A stretch of 64,000 bases of DNA from Azospirillum agricola (GCF_017876095.1 NZ_JAGINM010000001.1:124001-188000); one strand, 5' to 3'. Positions 28,065 to 40,335 are shown, counted from the first letter of the stretch. Notes: a model not told the origin generated them from the sequence alone. A program made the numbers and translations.

Positions 28065-29522
28065 ATGGACGAACTGCTGTCCGTCGCGGAAATGCATCGT
28101 GCCGACGAGATGACCATCGCGGCCGGCGTGCCGGGTGCAGCGTTGATGGAGGCCGCGGGCGCCGCCGTGGTGCGCGCGGTGTGCGAGCGCTGGGCGCCGC
28201 ACCCGACGGCGGTGCTCTGCGGGCCGGGCAACAACGGCGGCGACGGCTTCGTCGTCGCCCGGCTGCTGCTGGAGGCCGGCTGGCCGGTGCGTCTCGCGTT
28301 GCTCGGCACCCGTTCGGCCCTGACCGGCGACGCGGCGGTGGCGGCGGAGCGCTGGCCCGGCCCCATCGAGGCGGCCGACCCCTACATCCTCAAGGGCAAC
28401 CCCCTGGTCATCGACGCGCTGTTCGGCGCCGGCCTGTCGCGGCCGCTGGAGGGCGTCGCCAAATCCATCGTCGAGGCGATGGCCGGGCGCACCGTCGTCG
28501 CCATCGACGTGCCGAGCGGCCTGCATGGCGACAGCGGGCGCGTGCTCGGCGTGGCGCCGCAGGCGGCGCTGACCGTGACCTTCTTCCGCTGCAAGCCGGG
28601 CCATGTGCTGCTGCCGGGCCGCGAACTGTGCGGCGAGGTGGTGGTCGGCGACATCGGCATCCCCGAGCGGGTGCTCGACGGCATCGTGCCGCAGACCGCC
28701 GTCAACGGGCCGGAGCTGTGGCGTCACCTGTTCCCCTGGCCGGCGCTGGACGGGCACAAATACGCGCGCGGCCACGCCGTGGTGCTGGGCGGCGGGCGGA
28801 TGACCGGCGCGGCGCGGCTCGCCTCCGTCGCGGCGCTGCGGGCCGGAGCCGGGCTGGTGACCCTCGCCTGCCCGCCGGAGGTCTTCACCGTCTACGCCGC
28901 CGGTTCGCCCAGCGTGATCGTCGAGCCGGTGGCCGATGATGCCGAATTTGCCCAATTGCTGAGCGATTCGCGGCGGAACGCGGTGCTGCTCGGGCCGGGG
29001 GGTGGGCGGGGCGCCCAGATCCGCGCCCGCGTCCTGGCGGCGCTGGAGGCGCGCAAGGCCTGCGTGCTGGACGCCGACGCGCTGACCAGCTTCGCCGAGG
29101 CGCCGGAGGATCTGTTCGACCGGCTGAACAAGCGCTGCGTGCTGACCCCGCACGAGGGCGAGTTCGCGCGGCTGTTCGGTGCCTCGGTCGGCATGGACAG
29201 CGACAAACTGTCGCGGACCCGCGCGGCGGCGTCGCGCTCGGGGGCGGTCGTGCTGCTGAAGGGGGCCGACACGGTGATCGCGTCGCCCGACGGCCGGGCG
29301 GTCATCAACGTCAACGCGCCGCCCGAGCTGGCCACCGCCGGGTCGGGCGACGTGCTGGCCGGCATCGTGCTGGGGCTGATGGCCCAGGGCATGGACGCCT
29401 TCGAGGCGGCCTGCGCGGCGGTCTGGCTGCACGGCGAGGCTGGGCACGCCGTCGGGCCGGGGCTGATCTCGGAGGATCTGTCCGGGGCGCTGCCGGGCGT
29501 GCTGCGGGCGCTGAAGGGCTGA
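28065..29522 (+). CDS. nnr: bifunctional NAD(P)H-hydrate epimerase / dehydratase
   Basis: This enzyme repairs damaged nicotinamide cofactors: the N-terminal YjeF-N domain epimerises NAD(P)HX and the C-terminal domain dehydrates the S form using ADP or ATP. In the 485-residue protein the N-domain shows SVAEMHRADEMTI, GPGNNGGDGFVVARLL and VIDALFGAGLSRPL; the C-domain shows HKYARGHAVVLGGG, LLGPGGG, LTPHEGEFARLFG, VVLLKGADTVIA and the ATP-site motif TAGSGDVLAG. ATG at 28065 has GAAGGGAAGG upstream; the frame extends to 27999. It lies on the strand opposite glnB, with tRNA-His between. Confidence 0.93.
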   Translation: MDELLSVAEMHRADEMTIAAGVPGAALMEAAGAAVVRAVCERWAPHPTAVLCGPGNNGGDGFVVARLLLEAGWPVRLALLGTRSALTGDAAVAAERWPGPIEAADPYILKGNPLVIDALFGAGLSRPLEGVAKSIVEAMAGRTVVAIDVPSGLHGDSGRVLGVAPQAALTVTFFRCKPGHVLLPGRELCGEVVVGDIGIPERVLDGIVPQTAVNGPELWRHLFPWPALDGHKYARGHAVVLGGGRMTGAARLASVAALRAGAGLVTLACPPEVFTVYAAGSPSVIVEPVADDAEFAQLLSDSRRNAVLLGPGGGRGAQIRARVLAALEARKACVLDADALTSFAEAPEDLFDRLNKRCVLTPHEGEFARLFGASVGMDSDKLSRTRAAASRSGAVVLLKGADTVIASPDGRAVINVNAPPELATAGSGDVLAGIVLGLMAQGMDAFEAACAAVWLHGEAGHAVGPGLISEDLSGALPGVLRALKG

Positions 29523-29781
29523 GGGCCTGTTTGGCCGACGCAGCCGGGAAAGCGGCTTGCGCTTTTGGCGGCCTTCTTCTCCTCATCCTTTCGTCATGGC
29601 CGGGCATGACGCTCCTGAAAAGGGGAGCCGTGCCGTCTGTCGGACACGGACCCCAAGCCGTCGTCATTGAAATTTCATGGAGGGCCGAAAACCCCGGCGC
29701 GCGTCGCGTCGGCGGTACTCACACGGGTGACGCCCGCCGCATCCCCTTGCCGAATCCGGCGGCAGGGGCCAGACTCCAAGC
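29523..29781. other. intergenic region
   Basis: This 259-base gap precedes the malonyl-CoA decarboxylase gene. It contains a short GTCATGGCCGGGCATGAC stretch resembling half of the intergenic palindromic repeat at 3593-3672. I see no credible gene; a 84-codon frame here has no ribosome binding site. Confidence 0.45.
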
Positions 29782-31323
29782 ATGAGCGACGCACCGAACA
29801 CCGCCACTCTGGATCCGGTCCAGCCGCCTGCCGGCCCGCCGGGTCTTCTCGACCGCGCGCTGGACAACCTGCGCACCCGTTGGCGCGAGATCGCCGCCTC
29901 GGCGCGCGGCGCCGTCGGCGCCCCGCCGCGCACCCATCTGCCCAAGGAGGACGCCGAGCGTCTGAAGGAACAGATCGAGGCCTGCCTGGAGGCGCGCGGC
30001 GGCGAGGTGTCGGCGCGGGCACGGGCGGCGCAGCTCGGCCGTACCTATCTGGCGCTCGATCCGCAGGGGCGGCGCAATTTTCTCCTGATGCTCGCGCGCG
30101 ACTTCGACGTCGAGCGGGCCGCCGTGGACGAGGCGATGGCGACCTTCCAGGCCGCCGCCGACCCGGTCGCCCGCGGCCATGCCGAGCGCGCCCTGCGCCG
30201 CGCCCTGGAGCCGCCGCGCGTGCGGCTGCTGACCCAGTTCAACGCCTTGCCGGAAGGGGTGAAGTTCCTCGTCGACCTGCGCGCCGAGCTGATGGAGATG
30301 GCGCGCGGCGAGCCGCTGCTCCAGGCGCTGGAGGACGACCTCAAGAATCTGCTGCGCTCCTGGTTCGACGTCGGCTTCCTGGAGATGCGCCGCATCACCT
30401 GGGACAGCCCGGCCTCGCTGCTGGAGAAGCTGATCAAGTACGAGGCGGTGCATGAGATCAGCGGCTGGCAGGATCTGAAGGACCGGCTCGATTCGGACCG
30501 CCGCTGCTTCGCCTTCTTCCACCCGCGCATGCCGCACGAGCCGCTGATCTTCGTCGAGGTGGCGCTGGTGCAGGGCATGTCGGACAACGTCCAGGCGCTG
30601 CTCGACCCCTCGGCCCCTGTCTGCGACCCGAAGAGCGCCGACAGCGCCATCTTCTACTCGATCTCCAACGCGCAGGTCGGGCTGGCCGGCATCAGCTTCG
30701 GCAACTTCCTGATCAAGCGGGTGGTCGACGGGCTGACCGGCGAGTTCCCCAGCATCAAGTGCTTCGCCACCCTGTCGCCGATCCCCGGCTTCCGCCGCTG
30801 GTTCGACCGCACGCTTGACCGCGACGGCGACGCCCTGCTGACCAACGCCGAGGCCGAGCGCATCGCCGAACGGCTGGCCCAGCGCGACTCGGAGGCCGGC
30901 GCCGTCCCCGATTCGGACCCCGATTCGGGTGACGAGGCGCCGATTCTCGCCCGCGCGCTCACCGTTCCCGGCTGGCACGAGGACGAGGAGTTGCAGAAGC
31001 AGCTTCGCGGGCCGCTGATGCGGCTGGCCGTGCATTACCTGACGACCGCCCAGACCTCCGAGCGGCGGGTCGAGCGGGCCGAGGGCGCGCAGGCCCGAGC
31101 GCTCGATCCGGTGGCGCATTTCCACCTGACCAACGGCGCCCGGATGGAGCGGTTGAACTGGCTGGCCGACCGGTCGCGCAAGGGGTTGAAGCAGTCCTGC
31201 GGGATGATGATCAACTACCGCTACCGGCTGGGCGAGATCGACGCCAACCACGAGGCCTACAGCGGCGACGGCAGGATCATCACCTCGTCGGCGATCCGGT
31301 CGCTGGGCAAGGCGGGCGGGTAG
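29782..31323 (+). CDS. malonyl-CoA decarboxylase
   Basis: The enzyme converts malonyl-CoA to acetyl-CoA and CO2. The 513-residue protein has the family layout: an N-terminal helical domain (RRNFLLMLARDFDV, FNALPEGVKFLVDLRAEL) and a C-terminal GNAT-like catalytic domain (DLKDRLDSDRRCFAFFHP, EPLIFVEVALV, FYSISNAQVGLAGISFGNF, CFATLSPIPGFRRW). The catalytic histidine lies in VAHFHLTNGARMERLNW (His446 or His448). A Glu/Asp-rich loop near residue 375 looks like an insertion. It starts without a tight upstream neighbour and is likely monocistronic. No mad or mat genes are adjacent. Confidence 0.92.
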   Translation: MSDAPNTATLDPVQPPAGPPGLLDRALDNLRTRWREIAASARGAVGAPPRTHLPKEDAERLKEQIEACLEARGGEVSARARAAQLGRTYLALDPQGRRNFLLMLARDFDVERAAVDEAMATFQAAADPVARGHAERALRRALEPPRVRLLTQFNALPEGVKFLVDLRAELMEMARGEPLLQALEDDLKNLLRSWFDVGFLEMRRITWDSPASLLEKLIKYEAVHEISGWQDLKDRLDSDRRCFAFFHPRMPHEPLIFVEVALVQGMSDNVQALLDPSAPVCDPKSADSAIFYSISNAQVGLAGISFGNFLIKRVVDGLTGEFPSIKCFATLSPIPGFRRWFDRTLDRDGDALLTNAEAERIAERLAQRDSEAGAVPDSDPDSGDEAPILARALTVPGWHEDEELQKQLRGPLMRLAVHYLTTAQTSERRVERAEGAQARALDPVAHFHLTNGARMERLNWLADRSRKGLKQSCGMMINYRYRLGEIDANHEAYSGDGRIITSSAIRSLGKAGG

Positions 31324-31482
31324 GGCGCCCGCGCCACCCATCCGTGCGCAGCCCCGCGCAATCGCGACGAATCCCGTCCCATTTTGCCTGTTTGCATTGG
31401 GCACGCTGTGCTATAGACCGGACTTCGCCGGCGGTCCGGCGGGTGTGCGGCACCCGCTGCGGCTGCCTTTTGCCATGGAAAA

Positions 31483-31567
<85 letters not shown>

Positions 31568-31659
31568 TGGCAACACGCGCACCGCTATGGATAACACGGT
31601 TTCGGGCCGCCCCGGACGGGCGCCGCCGGGCCGGAACAACGAGATAGGCTTTCGTTCCG

Positions 31660-32994
31660 ATGAACATCACCGAGACCAGCACCGACGGCCTCAAGCGCGA
31701 ATTTCAGGTCGTCATCTCCGCCACGGACATCGAAGGGAAGGTGAACGGCAAGCTGGAAGAGCTGCGCCGCACCGTCCAGCTGCCGGGCTTCCGCCCCGGC
31801 AAGGTTCCGGTGAGCGTGATCAAGCAGCGCTACCACGGCGGCGTGCTGTCCGAGGTGCTGGAGGACGCCATCTCCGACAGCTCGCGCCAGGCGCTGAGCG
31901 AGCGCGGCCTGCGCGTCGCCCTCCAGCCCAAGATCGAGGTGGAGAAGTACGAGGAGAACGGCGACCTCACCTACAAGATGGCCGTCGAGCTGCTGCCCGA
32001 CGTCGAGCCGGGCGAGTTCGGCGCCATCGAGCTGGAGAAGCCGGTCGCCGAGGTGAGCGACGAGTCGGTCGAGGAGGCGCTGGGCAAGCTGGCGTCGGCC
32101 CATTCGACCCAGGCCCCGATCACCGAGGACCGCGGCGCCGAGAACGGCGACATCGCGCTCATCGACTTCGCCGGTTCGGTCGACGGCGAGGCCCTGCCGG
32201 GCATGGACGGCAAGGATTATCCGCTGGAGCTGGGCGCCGGCCGCTTCGTTCCGGGTTTCGAGGAGCAGCTGATCGGCGCCAAGGCCGGCGAGCACCGCTC
32301 CATCAACGTCACCTTCCCCGAGGACTACCCGCACGAGCGCCTGAAGGGCGCCGCCACGGTGTTCGAGGTCGACGTCAAGGAACTCCGCAAGAACGTCCCG
32401 GCCGAGGTCAACGACGACCTCGCCAAGGAGTTCGGCATGGAGAGCCTGGAGAAGATGCGCGAGGCCGTCCGCGACCGCATCAAGGGCGAGTACGCTAACC
32501 TGTCGCGCCTGCGCGTGAAGCGCCAGCTGCTCGACAAGCTGGCCGAGAGCCACTCCTTCGAGGTGCCGGCCGGCATGGTCGACATCGAGTTCGAGGGCAT
32601 CTGGGCCCGCCTCCAGGAGGAGCTGAAGAACGGCAACGCCGGTGAGGACGCCGACAAGCCCGAGGACGAGCTGAAGTCCGAGTACCGCGCCATCGCCGAG
32701 CGCCGCGTCCGCCTGGGCCTGCTGCTGTCCGAGGTGGGCCGCCGCAACAACATCCAGGTCACCCAGGACGAGGTGAACCGCGCCCTGATCAACGAGGCCC
32801 GCCGCTTCCCCGGCCAGGAGCGTCAGGTGTTCGAGTTCTTCAAGCAGAACCAGCAGGCGCTGGAAAACCTGCGCGCGCCCATCTTCGAGGACAAGGTCGT
32901 CGACCACATCCTGGAGCTGGCCAAGGTCACCGAGAAGACCGTCACCGTCGACGAGCTGACCAAGGACGAGGACGAGGACGCCGCCGAGGCGTAA
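31660..32994 (+). CDS. tig: trigger factor (ribosome-bound chaperone)
   Basis: Trigger factor docks at the ribosome exit tunnel and helps nascent chains fold. The 444-residue protein has the three usual domains: an N-terminal ribosome-binding part with [16 protein letters not shown] (near residues 44-60), an FKBP-like peptidyl-prolyl isomerase core (about 150-245, [34 protein letters not shown]), and a helical C-terminal chaperone domain ending in an acidic tail ([10 protein letters not shown]). It is followed by clpP, as in most proteobacteria, and coincides with tRNA-Leu upstream. Confidence 0.97.
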   Translation: MNITETSTDGLKREFQVVISATDIEGKVNGKLEELRRTVQLPGFRPGKVPVSVIKQRYHGGVLSEVLEDAISDSSRQALSERGLRVALQPKIEVEKYEENGDLTYKMAVELLPDVEPGEFGAIELEKPVAEVSDESVEEALGKLASAHSTQAPITEDRGAENGDIALIDFAGSVDGEALPGMDGKDYPLELGAGRFVPGFEEQLIGAKAGEHRSINVTFPEDYPHERLKGAATVFEVDVKELRKNVPAEVNDDLAKEFGMESLEKMREAVRDRIKGEYANLSRLRVKRQLLDKLAESHSFEVPAGMVDIEFEGIWARLQEELKNGNAGEDADKPEDELKSEYRAIAERRVRLGLLLSEVGRRNNIQVTQDEVNRALINEARRFPGQERQVFEFFKQNQQALENLRAPIFEDKVVDHILELAKVTEKTVTVDELTKDEDEDAAEA

Positions 32995-33109
32995 CAAACT
33001 CCCAAAAGGAGTGGGGGTGGGCTACCGCCCGCCCCCGGCGGCGCCTATATGTGATTTCGTGCCGGGAACGAACACCGGTCCAGCCAACTGCGGGGGCAGG
33101 GAAGAACAC

Positions 33110-33739
<630 letters not shown>

Positions 33740-33947
33740 GCGCTTGAGGGGCAGTCCAACAAAGGGTTGATCGGGCCGTTTCGCTGATGTTGAATGGTCA
33801 TGAAGCGGTCCGATCCCGGACTGAATCGAGATGCGACCTTGTCAAGGGCCATGCCCGAGACAACCTCTGAATGGACCGGCGTCGGGGGGCGCCGCGAACG
33901 GGCAAGGCCCTTGAGGGCCTCGTCCCCCGCGAGATGACGGAGTACCG

Positions 33948-35210
33948 ATGAGCAAGTCCAGCAGCGGCGATTCGAAGAATACGCTCTACTGCTCCTTCTG
34001 CGGCAAGAGCCAGCACGAGGTCCGCAAGCTGATTGCCGGTCCGACGGTGTTCATCTGCGATGAATGCGTCGAACTGTGCATGGACATCATTCGCGAGGAG
34101 AACAAGACGACCCTCGTGAAGTCCCGCGACGGGGTCCCGACTCCGCGCGACATCCATGCGGTGCTCGATGATTACGTGATCGGCCAAGTCTACGCCAAGC
34201 GCGTGCTCTCGGTCGCGGTCCACAATCATTACAAGCGGCTGGCGCACGGAACGAAGCACAACGACGTCGAACTCGCCAAGTCGAACATCCTGCTGATCGG
34301 CCCGACGGGTTGCGGCAAGACGCTGCTCGCCCAGACGCTGGCGCGGATCATCGACGTGCCCTTCACGATGGCCGACGCCACGACGCTGACCGAGGCCGGT
34401 TACGTCGGCGAGGACGTCGAGAACATCATCCTCAAGCTGCTCCAGGCCGCCGACTACAACGTCGAGCGGGCGCAGCGCGGCATCGTCTACATCGACGAGG
34501 TCGACAAGATCAGCCGCAAGTCCGACAACCCGTCGATCACCCGCGACGTGTCGGGCGAGGGCGTCCAGCAGGCCCTGCTGAAGATCATGGAGGGCACCGT
34601 CGCCTCCGTGCCGCCGCAGGGCGGGCGCAAGCATCCGCAGCAGGAGTTCTTGCAGGTCGACACCAGCAACATCCTGTTCATCTGCGGCGGCGCTTTCGCC
34701 GGGCTGGACAAGATCATCGCCCAGCGCGGCAAGGGCACCTCGATCGGCTTCGGCGCCGACGTGCGCGCCCCGGACGAGCGGACGACCGGCGACATCCTGC
34801 ACGAGGTCGAGCCCGAGGATCTGCTGAAGTTCGGCTTGATCCCCGAGTTCATCGGCCGCCTGCCGGTGCTGGCCACCCTGTCCGACCTGGACGAGGCGGC
34901 GCTGGTCGAGATCCTGAGCAAGCCGAAGAACGCGCTGGTCAAGCAGTACCAGCGCCTGTTCGAAATGGAGGACGTGCACCTCGAATTCTCCGAGGACGCG
35001 CTGAAGGCCATCTCGCACAAGGCGATCCAGCGCAAGACCGGCGCGCGCGGCCTGCGCTCCATCATGGAGGCGATCCTGCTCGACCCGATGTTCGACCTTC
35101 CCGGCCTGTCGGGAATCGAGAGCATCCTGGTCAACAAGGAGGTCGTCGAGGGGCGGGCCAAGCCGCTCTACGTCCATGCGGAGCGCCGCAGCGAGGCGCC
35201 GGGAGCCTGA
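33948..35210 (+). CDS. clpX: ATP-dependent Clp protease ATP-binding subunit ClpX
   Basis: ClpX is the hexameric AAA+ unfoldase partner of ClpP. The 420-residue protein has the N-terminal zinc-binding domain with Cys15, Cys18, Cys37 and Cys40 (YCSFCGK and FICDECVEL), Walker A GPTGCGKT (residues 118-125), Walker [12 protein letters not shown], the IGF-type ClpP-docking loop (SIGFGAD) and an EFIGRLPV sensor region. ATG at 33948 follows GATGACGGAG. In alphaproteobacteria it often degrades cell-cycle regulators; no such link is visible here. Confidence 0.97.
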   Translation: MSKSSSGDSKNTLYCSFCGKSQHEVRKLIAGPTVFICDECVELCMDIIREENKTTLVKSRDGVPTPRDIHAVLDDYVIGQVYAKRVLSVAVHNHYKRLAHGTKHNDVELAKSNILLIGPTGCGKTLLAQTLARIIDVPFTMADATTLTEAGYVGEDVENIILKLLQAADYNVERAQRGIVYIDEVDKISRKSDNPSITRDVSGEGVQQALLKIMEGTVASVPPQGGRKHPQQEFLQVDTSNILFICGGAFAGLDKIIAQRGKGTSIGFGADVRAPDERTTGDILHEVEPEDLLKFGLIPEFIGRLPVLATLSDLDEAALVEILSKPKNALVKQYQRLFEMEDVHLEFSEDALKAISHKAIQRKTGARGLRSIMEAILLDPMFDLPGLSGIESILVNKEVVEGRAKPLYVHAERRSEAPGA

Positions 35211-35241
35211 CGCTTCCCGGCCTTCCGGTCTCGTGTGTTTG

Positions 35242-35269
35242 GAAAGGGGCGCTTCGGCGCCCCTTTTTC
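35242..35269 (+). terminator. rho-independent terminator after clpX
   Basis: The arms AAAGGGGCGC and GCGCCCCTTT with a TTCG tetraloop are followed by a T run. Confidence 0.93.
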
Positions 35270-35454
35270 ATTTCCGCCTCTTTTTCATTCCAGATGAAAA
35301 CCCCTACCGCTTGATGTGTGCCGTTCCTGCGGATTGTTCGTGCATGATATGCTTCCTGGCAAGAACTGATTGGAAAATGATCGGTGGGGTTCGAAACAAA
35401 TCCTTCGTTTCATTGTCCATCGGCGCTGAATAACAATAAATCGGCGAGCGAGAC

Positions 35455-37527
35455 ATGAAAATTCGCAATTTTCTTTACATATGTTTGGCGAGCGCTGGAA
35501 TTGTTGCGGCGGTTCCGGCCTGCTGGCTGGCGGTGCAGGAAGCCCGCTCGGCCAGCCGGGCGTCGGACGCGCGGGCCATCGTCGACGTGCTGGCCAGCGC
35601 GGCGGCGCTGAACGAGACGCTGGCGCTGGAGCGCGGCGTCATCAACCTGCCGCTTGCGGCCGGCGTGGCGGCCGACGCGGCGACGCGGGAGTCGCTGACC
35701 AAGGCGCGCGCCCAGGCGGACGGCGCGCGCGACCGGCTGATGGCCAGCGCCGCAGCCTTCGGCGACGCGAAGACGCTGACCGAACTGTCCGGGCTGGCGG
35801 GGAAGCTGGCGGAGGTGCGCCGCACGGTCGACGGCTGGCTGCCGCAGGACCGGGCCGTCCGTCCGGCCGACGCGCCCGCCCGCTTCTTCGGGGCGATGGT
35901 CGGGGTGACCTCCGTGGTGAGCGCGATGATGAACGGGCTCGAGCACCGGCTGACCGATCTCGATTCGACGGCGGGGGACCGCGCCGACGTCGCCGGGCGG
36001 GCGGCGGCCCTCCGTGAAGTGGCCGGGCAGCAGTCGGTTCTCTTCCTGCGGACGCTGGGCTCCGGCAAGCCCTTCACGCTCGAGGCGGAGCGCGAGGCGC
36101 TGCAACTGGAAGGGCGCATCCAGGAACGCTGGGCGACGATCGAGGACGACATCGTTGCCGGCGACATGGGGCCCGGCCTGCGGGCCGCGCTGGAAACCGG
36201 ACGGAAGGGCTACGTCGAGGGCTTCGGCGCCTACAAGGCGCGGGTTCTCGACGCCTCGCGCAAGGGCGTGCCCTATGATCTGGACAGCGCCGACTGGCGG
36301 CGCTCCGCCTCGCCGCTGCTCCAGGATCTGCTGGCGATCCGCGACGCCGGCTTTCAGGGCGCCCGCGACCTGACGGACGCCCACCAGGCGTCGGCGGTCC
36401 GTCATCTGATGCTGGCGCTTGCCGTGCTGGGGCTCGCGGTGGCCGCCCTGGCGGCGGTCGGCGTCGCCATCACCCGCCGCGCCACCCGGCCGATCGTCGA
36501 GTTGGCCGGCGTGGTCGGCGCCATCGCCGGCGGGCGGCGCGACCTCGACGTCCCGCATGGCGGCCGCCAGGACGAGATCGGTGAAATGGCTGGGGCCATC
36601 GGCGTGTTGCAGGAGCGCGCCCGCGCCGCCGACCTCGCCGAGGCCCAGCGCGCCGCCGAGCGCGAGCAGCGCGAGGCGCGGCGGGGAGAAACCGAGCGGG
36701 CGACGCGGGAGTTCGTGACCCAGCTCGAATCGGTCGTCCGTCATCTGTCGACGACGGCGGAGAGCGTGCGCGGCAGCTCCGAACGCCTGTCCGACGCCGC
36801 GGAAAGCGTGTCGTCGCGCTCCAACGCGGTGGCCTCCGCCTCGGCCGACGCCACCGGCAACATCCAGACCGTGGCCGCCGCCTCCGAACAGCTCCAGGCC
36901 TCGAGCGGTGAGATCGGCCGGCGCATCGACGACGCGGCGCGCATCGCCCAGGACGCGGTGCGCGAGGCCGGCACCACCGCCGGCATCGTGGCGACCCTGG
37001 CCGAACGCGCGGCGGGGATCGGGTCGGTCGTCGACATGATCAACTCCATCGCCTCGCAGACCAACCTGCTGGCCTTGAACGCCACCATCGAGGCGGCGCG
37101 GGCGGGCGAGGCCGGAAAAGGGTTTGCGGTGGTCGCCAGCGAGGTGAAGAGCCTTGCCGGCCAGACGGCCAAGGCGACCGAGGACATCCAGCTCCGCGTC
37201 GGCGAGATCCGCGACGTCAGCGGCAGCGCGGTGGAGGCCATCGGCGCGATCAGCCGCACCGTCGCCGCGATCAGCGAGGCCGCCGCCGCCGTGGCCGCCG
37301 CGGTGGAGGAGCAGAACGCCGCGACGCGGGAGATCGCCCGCAACATCCAGGCGGCCGCTCAGGGCACCGGCGAGGTGTCCGGCACCATCGGGCAGGTCGC
37401 CGCCACCGCGGAAAGCACGCGGATCGCGTCGGGTGAGCTGCTGGCGGCGTCGCGCGGGCTCACCGAGGAGGCCGGAACGCTGCGCACGACCGTCGATGGC
37501 TACGTCCGACGGCTTGCCGCGGCCTGA
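35455..37527 (+). CDS. methyl-accepting chemotaxis protein
   Basis: This 690-residue transmembrane chemoreceptor has a first membrane helix (about residues 6-26), a roughly 290-residue helical periplasmic sensor, a second helix ([19 protein letters not shown], about 318-342), a HAMP segment ([17 protein letters not shown] to [14 protein letters not shown]) and a long coiled-coil signalling domain whose tip is [20 protein letters not shown] followed by [17 protein letters not shown]. The tip is where CheA and CheW bind. The sensor part starts with [16 protein letters not shown], reminiscent of NIT-type domains, but this is weak. No CheR-binding pentapeptide is at the C-terminus. The gene separates clpX from lon. 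Confidence 0.93.
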   Translation: MKIRNFLYICLASAGIVAAVPACWLAVQEARSASRASDARAIVDVLASAAALNETLALERGVINLPLAAGVAADAATRESLTKARAQADGARDRLMASAAAFGDAKTLTELSGLAGKLAEVRRTVDGWLPQDRAVRPADAPARFFGAMVGVTSVVSAMMNGLEHRLTDLDSTAGDRADVAGRAAALREVAGQQSVLFLRTLGSGKPFTLEAEREALQLEGRIQERWATIEDDIVAGDMGPGLRAALETGRKGYVEGFGAYKARVLDASRKGVPYDLDSADWRRSASPLLQDLLAIRDAGFQGARDLTDAHQASAVRHLMLALAVLGLAVAALAAVGVAITRRATRPIVELAGVVGAIAGGRRDLDVPHGGRQDEIGEMAGAIGVLQERARAADLAEAQRAAEREQREARRGETERATREFVTQLESVVRHLSTTAESVRGSSERLSDAAESVSSRSNAVASASADATGNIQTVAAASEQLQASSGEIGRRIDDAARIAQDAVREAGTTAGIVATLAERAAGIGSVVDMINSIASQTNLLALNATIEAARAGEAGKGFAVVASEVKSLAGQTAKATEDIQLRVGEIRDVSGSAVEAIGAISRTVAAISEAAAAVAAAVEEQNAATREIARNIQAAAQGTGEVSGTIGQVAATAESTRIASGELLAASRGLTEEAGTLRTTVDGYVRRLAAA

Positions 37528-37561
37528 AACACCGACGTTCGGGGGATGAAAGGGGAGGGAA

Positions 37562-37599
37562 GGGCCGTTTTCCGCCGCGTCGCGGCAAGGAAACGGCCC
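37562..37599 (+). terminator. hairpin after the chemoreceptor gene
   Basis: GGGCCGTTTTCC and GGAAACGGCCC form a stem with a nested GCCGCG/CGCGGC stem. There is no T run; it is likely a terminator. Confidence 0.55.
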
Positions 37600-37616
37600 G
37601 CCACCGCCGCCAGCCC

Positions 37617-37647
37617 CTTGAAGGCCACCAAGGCGTGTGCCACGTTA
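37617..37647 (+). promoter_or_regulatory. candidate heat-shock (RpoH-type) promoter of lon
   Basis: CTTGAA (37617-37622) is followed after 17 bases by CCACGTTA, which resembles the alphaproteobacterial RpoH pattern (CTTGAA and CCCCATnT). The fit of the -10 box is only partial. Confidence 0.35.
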
Positions 37648-37747
37648 GTCAGCGTGCCGTTTCCGGTCCCCGCGCTTGATCCCTGAGGCGGGAACCGCGT
37701 CAGGCCCATTCCGGGCTGGCGGCGATCCTATCACTGAGGCTCTGCCG

Positions 37748-40174
37748 ATGATCGAACTCTCCCGTGGTGCCCTCTACCCCGTCCTGCCGCTGCGCGACAT
37801 CGTGGTGTTCCCCCACATGATCGTGCCGCTGTTCGTCGGGCGCGAGAAGTCCGTGCGCGCGCTGGAAGACGTGATGAAGGATGACAAGCAGATCCTGCTC
37901 GTCACCCAGAAGAACGCCGCGCAGGACGATCCGACTCCGGCCGACATCTACAGCGTCGGGACCGTCGGCACCGTGTTGCAGCTGCTGAAGCTGCCGGACG
38001 GGACCGTCAAGGTGCTGGTCGAGGGCGGCCAGCGCGCCGCCATCACCAAGTTCGCCGACAATGAGGAGTTCTTCCAGGCCCAGGCCGAGCTGGTCGAGGA
38101 GAAGACCGGCGAGAACCAGGAGCTCGAGGCTCTGAGCCGCGCCGTCGTGTCGCAGTTCGAGCAGTACATCAAGCTCAACAAGAAGATCCCGCCGGAGGTG
38201 CTGGTCTCGATCAACCAGATCGAGGAATCCGGCAAGCTGGCCGACACCGTCGCCTCGCATCTGGCGCTGAAGATTCCGGAGAAGCAGCAGCTCCTGGAAT
38301 GCGCCACCGTGTCCGAGCGGCTGGAGCGGGTCTACGCCTTCATGGAAGGCGAGATCGGCGTCCTTCAGGTCGAGAAGCGCATCCGCAACCGCGTCAAGCG
38401 GCAGATGGAGAAGACCCAGCGCGAGTATTACCTGAACGAGCAGCTCAAGGCGATCCAGAAGGAACTCGGCGAGACCGAGGACGGCCGCGACGAGTCGGCC
38501 GAGCTGGAAGAGAAGATCAACAAGACCCGCTTCCCCAAGGAGGCCCGCGAAAAGGCGCTGGCGGAGCTGAAGAAGCTGCGCTCGATGAGCCCGATGTCCG
38601 CCGAGGCCACCGTGGTGCGCAACTACCTGGACTGGATGCTGTCCATTCCCTGGAAGAAGCGCACCAAGGTGAAGCGCGACCTGAAGCTGGCGCAGAAGGT
38701 GCTCGACGCCGACCATTACGGTCTGGAGAAGGTCAAGGAGCGCATCCTTGAATACCTCGCCGTCCAGAACCGCATGAACAAGGTGAAGGGCCCGATCCTC
38801 TGCCTCGTCGGCCCGCCCGGCGTCGGCAAGACCTCGCTCGGCAAGTCGATCGCCAAGTCCACGGGGCGCAACTTCGTCCGCATGTCGCTGGGCGGCGTGC
38901 GCGACGAGGCCGAGGTGCGCGGCCACCGCCGGACCTACATCGGCTCGATGCCCGGCAAGGTCATCCAGGGCATGAAGAAGGCCAAGTCGTCGAACCCGCT
39001 GTTCCTTCTCGACGAGATCGACAAGCTGGGCGCCGACTGGCGCGGCGACCCGTCGTCGGCGCTGCTGGAGGTGCTGGATCCGGAACAGAACGGCACCTTC
39101 AACGACCATTACCTGGAGGTCGACTACGACCTGTCCGACGTGATGTTCGTCTGCACCGCCAACACCATGCGCATGCCGCAGCCGCTGCTGGACCGCATGG
39201 AGATCATCCGCGTCGCCGGCTACACCGAGGACGAGAAGGTCGAGATCTCCAAGCGCCACCTGATCGAGAAGCAGATCGAGGCGAACGGCCTGAAGAAGGG
39301 CGAGTTCACGATCTCCGACGACGCGATGCGCGACCTCATCCGCTACTACACGCGGGAGGCCGGCGTCCGCAGCCTGGAGCGCGAGATCGCCAATCTCTGC
39401 CGCAAGGCGGTCAAGGAAATCCTGATGAAGGCGTCCGGGGCGGGCAAGGTCGCCGTGACGCGCCGCAACCTCGACAAATACGCCGGCGTCCGCCGCTTCC
39501 ATTACGGCGAGGCGGAGCTGGAGGATCTGGTCGGCGTGACCACCGGTCTGGCCTGGACCGAGGTCGGCGGCGAGCTGCTGTCGATCGAGGCGGTCGGGCT
39601 GCCCGGCAAGGGCCGCGTCACCACCACCGGCAAGCTGGGCGACGTGATGAAGGAATCGGTCCAGGCGGCCGAGAGCTACGTCAAGTCGCGCGCCGTCGCC
39701 TTCGGCATCAAGCCGACGCTGTTCGAGAAGAAGGACATCCACGTCCACGTTCCCGAGGGCGCCACGCCGAAGGACGGCCCGTCGGCCGGCGTCGCCATGG
39801 CCACCTCCATCGTCTCGGTGCTGACCGGCATTCCGGTGCGCAAGGACGTCGCGATGACCGGCGAGATCACGTTGCGCGGCCGGGTGCTGCCGATCGGCGG
39901 CCTGAAGGAGAAGCTGCTGGCGGCCCTGCGCGGCGGCATCAAGCATGTGCTGATCCCGAAGGACAACGAGAAGGATTTGGCGGACATCCCGGACAACGTG
40001 AAGCGCGGGCTGGAGATCATCCCGGTCGGCACGGTGGACGAGGTGCTGCGCAACGCCCTGACCCGTCCGGTCGAGCCGATCGAATGGAACGAGGCGGAGG
40101 TCGATGCGGCCGCCGCCAAGGCCCAGAGCGAGAAGGCGGCCGGCGACAAGGCGGGCGACAGCCTGCGGCATTGA
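37748..40174 (+). CDS. lon: ATP-dependent protease La (Lon)
   Basis: Lon is a hexameric AAA+ protease for damaged and regulatory proteins. The protein has 808 residues. It starts at 37748 ([19 protein letters not shown]), with GAGG about 8 bases upstream; the frame is open to 37676. It has the N-terminal substrate domain, Walker [16 protein letters not shown], Walker [12 protein letters not shown], and the protease domain with catalytic serine in [13 protein letters not shown] and lysine in [15 protein letters not shown] 30-residue Ala/Glu/Lys tail follows. It is separated from clpX by a chemoreceptor gene, unlike the usual direct clpX-lon order. Confidence 0.97.
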   Translation: MIELSRGALYPVLPLRDIVVFPHMIVPLFVGREKSVRALEDVMKDDKQILLVTQKNAAQDDPTPADIYSVGTVGTVLQLLKLPDGTVKVLVEGGQRAAITKFADNEEFFQAQAELVEEKTGENQELEALSRAVVSQFEQYIKLNKKIPPEVLVSINQIEESGKLADTVASHLALKIPEKQQLLECATVSERLERVYAFMEGEIGVLQVEKRIRNRVKRQMEKTQREYYLNEQLKAIQKELGETEDGRDESAELEEKINKTRFPKEAREKALAELKKLRSMSPMSAEATVVRNYLDWMLSIPWKKRTKVKRDLKLAQKVLDADHYGLEKVKERILEYLAVQNRMNKVKGPILCLVGPPGVGKTSLGKSIAKSTGRNFVRMSLGGVRDEAEVRGHRRTYIGSMPGKVIQGMKKAKSSNPLFLLDEIDKLGADWRGDPSSALLEVLDPEQNGTFNDHYLEVDYDLSDVMFVCTANTMRMPQPLLDRMEIIRVAGYTEDEKVEISKRHLIEKQIEANGLKKGEFTISDDAMRDLIRYYTREAGVRSLEREIANLCRKAVKEILMKASGAGKVAVTRRNLDKYAGVRRFHYGEAELEDLVGVTTGLAWTEVGGELLSIEAVGLPGKGRVTTTGKLGDVMKESVQAAESYVKSRAVAFGIKPTLFEKKDIHVHVPEGATPKDGPSAGVAMATSIVSVLTGIPVRKDVAMTGEITLRGRVLPIGGLKEKLLAALRGGIKHVLIPKDNEKDLADIPDNVKRGLEIIPVGTVDEVLRNALTRPVEPIEWNEAEVDAAAAKAQSEKAAGDKAGDSLRH

Positions 40175-40268
40175 TTCGGTCCACCATTGTTTGGATGGAA
40201 TGCCAAAGTGTGCATGGCCTCACCCGCTTGTCGCCAATTGACGGGCGGGTGAGGCTGTGATTATGCTT

Positions 40269-40300
40269 CGCCCCCGAAAAGTCGTGGGGCGGCTTTTTGG
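40269..40300 (+). terminator. rho-independent terminator after lon
   Basis: The arms CGCCCC and GGGGCG are followed by GCTTTTTG. A further inverted repeat (CCTCACCCGC/GGGCGGGTGAGG) lies about 50 bases upstream at 40217-40253. Confidence 0.75.
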
Positions 40301-40335
40301 AATTGAGTATTTGCTGAATTCGGAAGGGGGATTGC

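Noticed and set aside
29531..29785. An 84-codon frame before malonyl-CoA decarboxylase
   Set aside because: No ribosome binding site, no recognisable composition, and it contains part of an intergenic repeat.
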